Below are positions 56,720-64,000 of a DNA stretch of 64,000 nt, piece after piece. Numbering within the stretch: position 1 is the first letter of the stretch; every line of letters begins with the position of its first letter. The notes under the pieces were generated by a model, which saw only the letters and a program-made list of their open reading frames with translations, was not told where the DNA came from and searched no databases. The position numbers and the translations under genes were made by a program. Origin of the DNA: Brettanomyces bruxellensis (Eukaryota; Ascomycota; Pichiomycetes; Pichiales; Pichiaceae); NCBI RefSeq assembly GCF_011074885.1, contig NC_054688.1, forward strand, positions 992,001 through 1,056,000, written 5' to 3'.

Positions 56720-58735
56720 TCAATCCATCCCAACTGCCCCCTCCCCATTGAGGTATTCCCTCAACTTGTCCGCAGACCAGCATTTGGCCCAGCCAGAATT
56801 CCGGGCAAGCCCCGAATCAGTGCAGTCGATCTGGCGGAGAGTATGCCGGGAGCAGCTGTCAAAAACAAGATCCCGGACCGTCTCCTTGTTGAGCCAAACG
56901 CAGTTTTTGAGACACACGCGCTCCAGCTGCTTCAACTGCAGAATGAACGGCCAGATGGCATCAATGGTGAGGCTGTGCAAGCCTGGGTCGTTGAAGTTGA
57001 TCTCGCGGACCGTGTCGGACCAAAAAATGGGCTTATCGATCCGGTAAGGGGCGAGTTCCCGCTCCCTGCGACGCTTTTCCTCGCGGATATCGCTTTCTAG
57101 AAGCATCGATCGGTACTCGTACTGGCCAGCGGTGGGATCGTGGCTTCTGACCAATCCGCGTGCGAGTTCCCAGTCGAAATATTGAAAGTCATCCATCTGG
57201 AAGTCGACGGTCCACGCGATGCCGCTGAGATTGATGCTTCGTAGATTTTTGCACTGGTCGAGAATGTGCAAGATGTAACCGATGGGGATATCACGTGCAA
57301 AGCAGAACTGCTTGAGGGAGTCGCTCTGCAGGGGGTGCGGAGTACCGAAAGGGGATTGCAGGGGGTTTTTTGATGTCTCGCCCGCCGGCACCAACCCCAA
57401 TTTCCGCCGGAGGCTGAGTGAGCACCGGGACACCCTCGAGGGGCGAGCTACGAGGAAAGAATGATTAGCATAATTTTTTTGTCCCAATTTTTGTGCCCTT
57501 TTTTGTGCACTTTTTTGTGCCTTTCGTGCTTTTCGTACCCTCCGTGCCCTTTTTCGCCCCCCGAACGTCGCCCGCATGAACAGCCCCATGGAGTTGAAAA
57601 AGCCCGGCTTCTGCAGCTCCCCCGTGGTGCCCCACGCGGCTGCCCCCATGCCCCCGTACGGCTCGCCCAACGCCTCCGGGCCAACGGCCCCCTCGACACC
57701 GCCGGCCACCTCCGGGTTCGCGTGAACAGCCACCGGGTCCCCCGGAGCCCCAGGGGACCTCCTTCCGCCCTCGTACAGCGAGAACAAAGAGCCCAGCGAG
57801 TCTGAGGACGCCCGCGAGTACATCGACAGGCTGGAATACGACTGATGTGTTGAAACAGACCCCTTTCTGCCCGATAAACTCAAAGCCGGCGAGTATATGG
57901 GCGGCCGGGTGAAGCTGGCCGGCAAAAAATGTGACGGCACAAACGAAGTTGATACCAGTGACCGGTGGGCCAAGTTGCCATACGTGGCATCAAACCGGTA
58001 CTTGAAGTCTCTCCAGCCCGCATAGATGTTCCGGCCACCTCCCTGCATGAGGGACTCATCATACTGCCCTCCACAGCTTCCGAAAATGATGTTTGATGAA
58101 AATTTCACCATTTCCTCTTCTGTCAAGTCCACACCGACCCGGATCCGCGAAAGATCGATTCTCTGCACCATCAACGCCAAATCGTCGCTCATATTGATCG
58201 CCTGGACAAACTGGCCAAGCCGGAACCCGGAGGTGATGTACGGATCCTCGTATAGTGCCACTTTTGCCACCTGATAGAAGTCCTTGCACACATAAAGCGA
58301 GCAAACGAGTCCGGCGAGATCCGTCCGCCGCAAAATCTGGAAAACACCAATCAGCACCTCCTGGGGCAAGTCCAGAATGCCCGGATTCGGTCTGCACTGG
58401 CTGTGCTTGCTCCTATGCGATTTGATCGAGAATCCATCCGACGCTGCATCTCGAATCCTGTGGGTAGTATTGCTGATGGGCGTGATAATCAAGGATTTGT
58501 ACTTGCTCAACAGTTTCGAGTCTCCGCGACTCCTTGCGTCGAAGTACCGGTGGCTCCGGTAGTCGTACCCGCGGCTCGGGTTGATGAGTGACCTATAGGG
58601 AGGAAGATAGCTGTTGAAATCATAGGATGTGCTTTGCCCACGGGTGGAAATAGTACAAGCTGGCCCACGGGGTAAGGATGTGGCAATCTGCTGTTCGGAA
58701 ACCCTCGGATGCAAAGCTATGACCGGATTCTCCAT
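56720..58735 (-). CDS. F-box protein with degenerate leucine-rich C-terminus
   Basis: The product is 671 residues from the ATG at 58735. Residues about 118-165 form an F-box (ILDLPQEVLIGVFQILRRTDLAGLVCSLYVCKDFY), which would bind Skp1 in an SCF ubiquitin ligase. The C-terminal part (about 480-660) shows leucine-rich-repeat-like units (CKNLRSINLSGI, LKQLERVCLKNCVWLNKET, TLRQIDCTDSGL) that would select the substrate. Between them lies a disordered Ser/Gly/Pro/Arg-rich region with a KRARRVRKARKAQKSAQKRAQK block that could be a nuclear signal. I cannot name an ortholog. GC-rich codons resemble the RSC1-like gene. Confidence 0.75.
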   Translation of the reverse strand: MENPVIALHPRVSEQQIATSLPRGPACTISTRGQSTSYDFNSYLPPYRSLINPSRGYDYRSHRYFDARSRGDSKLLSKYKSLIITPISNTTHRIRDAASDGFSIKSHRSKHSQCRPNPGILDLPQEVLIGVFQILRRTDLAGLVCSLYVCKDFYQVAKVALYEDPYITSGFRLGQFVQAINMSDDLALMVQRIDLSRIRVGVDLTEEEMVKFSSNIIFGSCGGQYDESLMQGGGRNIYAGWRDFKYRFDATYGNLAHRSLVSTSFVPSHFLPASFTRPPIYSPALSLSGRKGSVSTHQSYSSLSMYSRASSDSLGSLFSLYEGGRRSPGAPGDPVAVHANPEVAGGVEGAVGPEALGEPYGGMGAAAWGTTGELQKPGFFNSMGLFMRATFGGRKRARRVRKARKAQKSAQKRAQKLGQKNYANHSFLVARPSRVSRCSLSLRRKLGLVPAGETSKNPLQSPFGTPHPLQSDSLKQFCFARDIPIGYILHILDQCKNLRSINLSGIAWTVDFQMDDFQYFDWELARGLVRSHDPTAGQYEYRSMLLESDIREEKRRRERELAPYRIDKPIFWSDTVREINFNDPGLHSLTIDAIWPFILQLKQLERVCLKNCVWLNKETVRDLVFDSCSRHTLRQIDCTDSGLARNSGWAKCWSADKLREYLNGEGAVGMD

Positions 58736-60076
58736 GTGTGGATGGCCTGCTTGGGATGTATATCTGTGTCTTTTTTTTTTTTTATAGATGCTTCCTGCCT
58801 ATTTCTCTCGGGATCAACAACAGATGACTGAAAGAGACCTGGAATAATGGCAAAGGGACTAGCACTAGCGAACCGGGTAATCGTACAGGTGATAAAGTGT
58901 GGAGGAAGGAAAGAAAGAAAGAAGTGGGAAAGGAAGGAAATAAAAGAAAGAAATTAGGGAAAATGCGATAGAATGGGAGAAAAACAGACCGGATGAGCTT
59001 CTTCGATAATTAAATAAGCATAAATGATAAACAGGAGGAAGAAAAATATAGAAAACAAGAAAANNAAAAAAAAATACAAGAAAAACAAAAAAAAGTAAAA
59101 GCTAATTCCCTATTGCGGCTGTTTCCCCAGATATTCCCATATTTTTCTCTCCCCCCTTAATTACGGGGACACCAGACCACTGCCGATCTTCCCGATTTAA
59201 GCCTTGTTGAACCTGATCTTGCGTACGGCAATTTTTTTTTTTTTTCTCTCTTCATTTTTTTTTCTCACACCCTGTCTCAAGACCTTTTACCATTTATCCT
59301 TATTATAATACCGTTGCACAGTTTGGACCGCCCAAGAGATTCCCGATCTTCACGTTTTCCCGGCCTGCACTTCCGGCTTTTCCTGTTAGGGAAACCTAGT
59401 TCGCTTTAGGTTTGCCTGCCTCATCACTTTGTGTGCAAGTAGAGATGACTACAATCCAATAGTGGAGATGGACAATGCTCATTACCCGAACCCGGAACGG
59501 AGCAACTAGGCAAAGTGGTTTTTAGTTATTGTTGGAGATTATTGTAAATTGACCACCAGTATTGTGCTTCACTATAATTATTGTGCTCACCAGTAATTAT
59601 GCACCTATTGTACTTCCTATTGTTAAATCTTGGCCGCGCTACAATTGCATTGATCCTCGGATTAATTATTGGGAGCCGATAATTATTTCGCGAGGCTTTG
59701 CACAGTATTTCCTATTTTCTATAAAGTCCCTATCACAGAGCATGTGACAGTGAGCAAACTGCAATAAGAAATAAGAACTAATAATGGATTAGAATATACA
59801 GACACAATAACAGGGCAGACCCAGCAACTTCTAAATGTAGTAATAGCAAAGTTATGGAGAAGCATGAACATACTCAAAATCAAGACGAGGCAAAGAAAGC
59901 AGAAGAAAGAAAAGAAAAGAACAAACATTGATACAAACACCACTATGGAAGTATAAAAAAGTGTTAGTAGCTCTATGAGGAAAAGCCGGACAAGGCACGC
60001 AGGCATCAAAGACAGAGTATCGAATAAATAGTATGGGGTAAATCCACCCTGCTCACACCTTTGCCCGACAGTATTC
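58736..60076. other. 1.34-kb region between F-box start and ERG8 stop
   Basis: It begins with the F-box promoter (T-tract at about 58771-58783) and A/G-rich runs. Two undetermined bases are at 59064-59065 within an A-run. A hairpin AAACCTA/TAGGTTT sits at 59392-59413. No gene was recognised. Confidence 0.4.
59064..59065. other. Two undetermined bases (N) in an A-rich run
   Basis: The only ambiguous bases in the window lie inside a homopolymer-like purine tract. They probably reflect an assembly or sequencing uncertainty rather than a scaffold gap. Confidence 0.9.
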
Positions 60077-61450
60077 CTAGAAGAGACCATCAAAATCCGA
60101 TGCTTGCTCCTCAATCAACCCGTGCCTTTGCTCCAAAAGACGGAGCCAATGAACATGCTGGAATTCTGCAAGCGTAGCGGAAGACTTGATAATCTTCTTG
60201 ATGGAATTTTCACTCACCAAGAGACAAATCGCATCGTAGCCACCCGCACCCGGAACAACTCCTCCGAGACATCCATCCAGAGCCTCGCAGTTGTCCAAAA
60301 GAGTTGTTTGTTCATCTGGCTCGATCTCTGCACCACTTTCTACAGTCATGATCTTCAGAAGCTTTCTGATGCTCCTAATACTGCTGACAACGTCTTTCAA
60401 GAGCTGGATGGCTGGCTTTTCCGATGCCGAAATGTCCCTGGCAGAATGTGCGTCTAGATATTCAAGCAACTTGGCATACTCCTGCTTATTGCTCGATGCA
60501 AACTGCTCAAGACACGTTAGAGACGCCACTAGCCCCATATTGGACTCATTGAGAGCAGTCCACATGGAAAGTGCTCTGTCGGGGTTCTCCAACCTCCATT
60601 TTTGGACCTTTGTGACAAGCTTTGGTGTTTCTGAGCCGCCTGCCACGTCTCCCATCAAGATATGGATGCCAGGCACTAAACAGCAACGCTGATGCTCGAT
60701 GTTCCAGTTGGTTTTATCGATGAGCTCCCCAAGACCGGCAGAAAAACGCGCTGGCTCTAATGCAACCAAATTGTTGATCAAGGCCGGCTTGAAACGCCGA
60801 TAAACGATTGATCCATACACAGCAGATGCAACATCGAAACCTGAGCCGACTTTTCCCTGTGCCAAGCAGTGTGCAACCTGTGCAAGGTTGTGCAAGGTGT
60901 CGAGTTGGCGCTGGTTGGTCAGAAATCCATCTCCTGTGTAGCAGTAGAGAAGAGCGGCAGTTAAAGAAGTAACCAAGCCCGCACTGGAGCCCAAACCTGT
61001 CTTTGGCACGTCATTAATTGGCTTGTTGTGATAGTAGAATGTTCTTTTGCCGTTCCTTGAGCTTCGGGGTGTCGAACCTATCTGGCTGTGGTACTCGGAG
61101 TCGGAAAAAATGGTGATCACGATCTCGTAGCTGGTGCTTGGCCTCAAGTAGGAAAGAATCGTGACAATCGTCGATTTCACAAATGGATTCTTGCGTCCGG
61201 ATACCTCCGAAAGATCCATATCGGGCAAACGATTCGTATCTATAACGTACGTCCACTCTCCCAGTTTGAACTGTGGAGACTTGACCGTGATCCTGGTTTG
61301 TCCTCCAGAAGTCAATTTTTTCAATGTTGTAACCGCAGCATGCATTCTGGAGGAAAGAGCCACAACAAACGCCTCATATGTGGGATCTAGAACTAGGTAA
61401 CCGCCGGCAAGAAGGGCTTTACCAGGGGAGCTAAAAATCTTTGGCTGCAT
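60077..61450 (-). CDS. ERG8: Phosphomevalonate kinase
   Basis: This 457-residue GHMP kinase has the phosphomevalonate kinase start KIFSSPGKALLAGGYLVLDP. Its ATP-binding GHMP motif is GLGSSAGLVTSLTAALL (about 153-169), and a GAGGYDAICLLV motif lies near the C-terminus. It phosphorylates mevalonate-5-phosphate in the cytosolic mevalonate pathway toward ergosterol. Length matches yeast Erg8 (451 aa by recollection). A 14-bp tandem repeat lies 160-230 bp upstream of the ATG. Confidence 0.94.
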   Translation of the reverse strand: MQPKIFSSPGKALLAGGYLVLDPTYEAFVVALSSRMHAAVTTLKKLTSGGQTRITVKSPQFKLGEWTYVIDTNRLPDMDLSEVSGRKNPFVKSTIVTILSYLRPSTSYEIVITIFSDSEYHSQIGSTPRSSRNGKRTFYYHNKPINDVPKTGLGSSAGLVTSLTAALLYCYTGDGFLTNQRQLDTLHNLAQVAHCLAQGKVGSGFDVASAVYGSIVYRRFKPALINNLVALEPARFSAGLGELIDKTNWNIEHQRCCLVPGIHILMGDVAGGSETPKLVTKVQKWRLENPDRALSMWTALNESNMGLVASLTCLEQFASSNKQEYAKLLEYLDAHSARDISASEKPAIQLLKDVVSSIRSIRKLLKIMTVESGAEIEPDEQTTLLDNCEALDGCLGGVVPGAGGYDAICLLVSENSIKKIIKSSATLAEFQHVHWLRLLEQRHGLIEEQASDFDGLF

Positions 61451-61610
61451 GATTGATTTATGTGGAATATGTCTCTTGGTAGGTCTGTTGGATATCCGTG
61501 TAATTTCTGAAGTGTCTGCAATCTAGAATCTATGTATCTATCAAATATCTGCGTTATCTAACACCATAGAATATTTGTTGTAAAACGCTGCAGCAGCTGT
61601 AGGTAAATGC

Positions 61611-61679
61611 TTATAGTCAAATATCTATAGCTAAATATCTATAGTTAAATATCTATAGTCGAATATCTATAGTTCAATA
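61611..61679. repeat. 14-bp tandem repeat in the ERG8 promoter
   Basis: A unit of the form RAATATCTATAGYY occurs four times in full (61619-61674), with partial units at both ends. It lies 161-229 bp upstream of the ERG8 ATG, where yeast UAS elements usually lie. Confidence 0.8.
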
Positions 61680-62090
61680 AATACCTATATTTCACCTGAT
61701 ATTACCTTTCTAATTGACAAGCAAAGAATGACCAAAGAACCTGTTGTGAAAAACTTTGTTATCCTGCTTTAAGGAGTCAAGGAAGTTCTTTTATTAGCAA
61801 CGTGAGAAAGCTTTAAGCTGAGAGATAATATGTTAATCAGGCCATAGAGAAAACTTTGAGTAGGAGAAGTCGAGGGAGCACGACTGAGCAATGGGAGGAA
61901 AAAGAACAAATTTACAAACCAAAATACGAGGGAAATTTTGAGTGGACGGATGTGGTAACACCGCGCTTAATTTAGGAGGTAAAAATACAGAAGCAAAGGG
62001 ATTGCATAAAAACAATTATTCAACACTGGCTGTTGAAAATCATTGTAAAGAAGAATAAAAAAGACGGTGATAATAATATAAGATGCTTCT

Positions 62091-62287
62091 TTGTTAAAGT
62101 TAGTGTTACCAGATTTATATAGTGTTTCGATATTTATTGTAGTATGTAATAAAGAGTATGTATAATGATAGACAGAAGGGAATATCTTCACTTTATATAG
62201 ATGTAGTTCTCGTATTAATCAGATGATATAACAATACCATGTTCACTTACTTGAACTCCATTGTTCAAGAGCTTCATTATTTTGACA
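62091..62287. repeat. 200-bp dispersed repeat, copy 2
   Basis: Gap-free match to 20992-21188 at about 95% identity, same orientation. The terminal inverted repeat is degraded here (TTGTTAAAG at the left, TTTTGACATTC at the right). It lies in an intergenic region, like copy 1. Confidence 0.7.
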
Positions 62288-62729
62288 TTCTTAAATTTGC
62301 TGTAATATGTTAAAACAATGTTTACAAAATTGACAGTTGGCTCAATGATATTTAAAATGTATAAATAACGTAAAAATTAAAACGATTGGGGACTATTCTC
62401 ACATTATAAAGTAGTTTATATAAAAAAACCGAATAAGAAGAAATAACTGTAAGAATGAACTCTTAAGATCTACGCTAGTATTGCTTTTAAACAACATTTC
62501 AGGACTGCAATCCTTGAAGGCTTTAGTTATGGGCGTACGACACATTTTTTAAATTCCTGAAATACGGCAATATGTTAATAATAACAATATGTCCAAACTG
62601 AGAAATTATGCTCACTTACACTTCACATTGACCATAATACAAAGTTCTAGTATACAGAAACACATAAATTTATTTATACCTTTTATTTTTCAATACAACA
62701 AAAACCAAATATCTATCCATGACATCAAA

Positions 62730-64000
62730 TCATTCCCTAAGTGAAACATAGTTTGCAGGGAAAAGCTTTCTCTCACCCTTGAACGTTCCTAACCACCAAT
62801 CAGGATCCACCTTATCTATATTTTCAATCACATCCCCTTCTCTGAATGTCAGCTCGTTACTTTCAGCAGCATCGTAATCATACTCTGCAACTGCAGATGG
62901 ACCAGATGCAGTTTCATTTGGAGTTTCTACAGGTGCCTCAGCTTCGGCAGTTGAATTTTCTTCAGGTTCAGGCTGAGCAGATTCATTGGATTCATCAAGT
63001 TTCACATAAGTAGCTGGGAAAAGCCCAGACTCTCCTTTTGCATTCGATCCCAGCCACCAATCCTTGTCAACCATCTCGATTCCAACAATCTTCTCTCCTT
63101 CTTTGAAGGAAATCTCGTTATCCTCATCCTTTTCATAATCGTACTCAGCAATTGCTGTATGTGCACCCTTATGGGTTTCAACAGCTGGCTCAGGAGCAGC
63201 CTCTGTAGATTCATTTTGTTGTTTAGGTGGTTCTTCAGGTGTTTCAGGTTTAGATCTTTGAGTTGTTTCAGATTCTTGAGGAATTTCAGGTTCAGCTCTT
63301 TGAGGAATTTCAGGTTCCTTAGGTTCCTGAAGTTCTTCAACCTCTTCAGGCTCATCCTTTGGAAGCTCACCCTTAATTGGCTCATGCTTCAAAGGAAGAA
63401 TAGGCTGTGCAGGTGCAGTACTCTTGAATTTATCAAACAACGACTGGGTTGGAGCCGGTTTCTCCTCGGGAGTCTTTTCCGAAATGCTCATTTTTTCAAA
63501 TTTACTCTTAACATCTGAGACTGGAGCAGGTGTCGGCTCTTCCTCAGCAGCATTAACAGGCTTTTCCGCTTTTGGTACCTCTCTAAACTTACCCTTCTTC
63601 TTAGCCCAAAGCTGGGCTGGCGTTAGACCACTTTCAGATCCGTAATCTTTGAGACCAGAAATCTTGTGGTCATCATCTCCGCCTGGCAAGTCAGAGTCGA
63701 AAGACTGCGGCCTTGCACCAAAAGCTGGAGTAACAACATTCTGCTGGAATCTCGACAAAACGGACTTTGAAGTCTTTGGCTTTGGCAAGGAACTTAAACC
63801 ACCTTCTAGATTTATTGTCAAACTTCCAACAGGAGTTGCAGCTGGCTTCTTAGACTCTTTGACAGGATGTGAAGATGTGACATCACGTGCCGGAATGCTC
63901 TTTTCAGGTAAAGAGGGCTTTGCCAATGGCTTGGAAACCGGTTCAAATGGAGCTTGAGTTGGCTTTAATGAAGCTTGCGATGGCTTTGGAGTGATTTTAG
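62730..64000 (-). CDS. ABP1: Abp1-like actin-binding protein, C-terminal part with tandem SH3 domains (cut by window edge)
   Basis: The frame is open through the window's right edge; the TTG at 63926 is internal. The visible 422 residues begin in a Lys/Pro/Ser-rich linker. They continue with GLTPAQLWAKKKGKF, the helical motif shared by fungal Abp1 and related proteins, and then a Pro/Glu/Thr repeat (PEIPQ, KPETPEEPPK). Two SH3 domains end the protein: one with AIAEYDYEKDEDNEISF and KDWWLGSNAKGESGLFPATYV, one with AVAEYDYDAAESNELTF and PDWWLGTFKGERKLFPANYV. The N-terminal ADF-homology domain must lie beyond the edge. Abp1 acts at cortical actin patches in endocytosis. S. cerevisiae Abp1 has one SH3; here there are two. 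Confidence 0.87.
   Translation of the reverse strand, partial: KITPKPSQASLKPTQAPFEPVSKPLAKPSLPEKSIPARDVTSSHPVKESKKPAATPVGSLTINLEGGLSSLPKPKTSKSVLSRFQQNVVTPAFGARPQSFDSDLPGGDDDHKISGLKDYGSESGLTPAQLWAKKKGKFREVPKAEKPVNAAEEEPTPAPVSDVKSKFEKMSISEKTPEEKPAPTQSLFDKFKSTAPAQPILPLKHEPIKGELPKDEPEEVEELQEPKEPEIPQRAEPEIPQESETTQRSKPETPEEPPKQQNESTEAAPEPAVETHKGAHTAIAEYDYEKDEDNEISFKEGEKIVGIEMVDKDWWLGSNAKGESGLFPATYVKLDESNESAQPEPEENSTAEAEAPVETPNETASGPSAVAEYDYDAAESNELTFREGDVIENIDKVDPDWWLGTFKGERKLFPANYVSLRE

Larger units (their letters stand above)
61451..62729. other. Intergenic region ERG8 promoter / ABP1 3' side
   Basis: It holds the 14-bp tandem array (61611-61679) and the second copy of the 200-bp dispersed repeat (62091-62287). 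The remainder is AT-rich with no gene. Confidence 0.45.

Noticed and set aside
56266..56748. 160-codon Phe/Leu/Tyr-rich frame that looks like a membrane protein
   Set aside because: It is the pyrimidine strand of a purine-rich repeat; hydrophobicity follows from TTT/CTT/TTC codons. Its start lies inside the F-box gene's 3' end.

Overview
This window is nuclear chromosomal DNA from a budding yeast (Saccharomycotina). Genes are compact and mostly intronless. Four genes carry one short intron at the extreme 5' end with textbook yeast signals (GTATGT or GTAAGT, TACTAAC, CAG or TAG). CTG is read as leucine at conserved positions (RPL1 Leu55 at 31789-31791, LSG1 Leu508 at 38020-38022), so the CTG-Ser clade is excluded. 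Together with a retained U2AF35 gene (missing in Saccharomyces cerevisiae) and Cbf1/Tbf1-type sites in front of a ribosomal protein gene, this points to a non-Saccharomyces lineage. Pichiaceae relatives (Pichia, Ogataea, Brettanomyces) are my best guess, but that is inference. No virus, plasmid, CRISPR array, rRNA or tRNA gene was recognised.

Layout. 1-5.3 kb: PRP21 (cut by the left edge), a 62-codon small ORF, COG1 and the U2AF35 homolog. 5.9-10.3 kb: a tandem pair of PHO84-type phosphate transporters, with two inverted Pho4-type sites far upstream of the second copy only. 12.6-19.4 kb: VPS9 and a large putative RhoGEF-like protein behind a cluster of CGCG elements. 19.5-32.3 kb: ATP12, a 200-bp dispersed repeat, BMS1, SAR1 and SEC27 as a divergent pair, MRM2 and RPL1. 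32.6-42.4 kb: TDP1, an unknown acidic protein, LSG1, VAC1/PEP7 and a GSK-3 kinase. 44-51 kb: LPD1, an IMO32/EAT1-type hydrolase and a GH17 cell-wall protein. 52-58.7 kb: a GC-rich RSC1/RSC2 gene, BOS1 and an F-box protein. 60-64 kb: ERG8, a second copy of the dispersed repeat, and ABP1 (cut by the right edge).

Functionally the window is rich in vesicle-traffic genes: SAR1 (COPII), SEC27 (COPI), BOS1 (ER-Golgi SNARE), COG1 (Golgi tether), and VPS9 and VAC1 (endosomal Rab5 pathway). Ribosome-assembly GTPases (BMS1, LSG1), RPL1, two splicing factors and several mitochondrial proteins (ATP12, MRM2, LPD1, IMO32) fill much of the rest.

Annotated starts were checked by reading codons. Several long reading frames open at TTG or GTG; there I moved the start to the first ATG or to a spliced first exon. 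I found no convincing new molecular system. The most unusual items are the 200-bp repeat with terminal inverted repeats, the helically phased T-tract array at 48.1 kb, the decayed repeat field at 51-52 kb, a BOS1 intron whose branch point lies only 10 nt from the acceptor, and the asymmetric Pho4 sites at the PHO84 pair.
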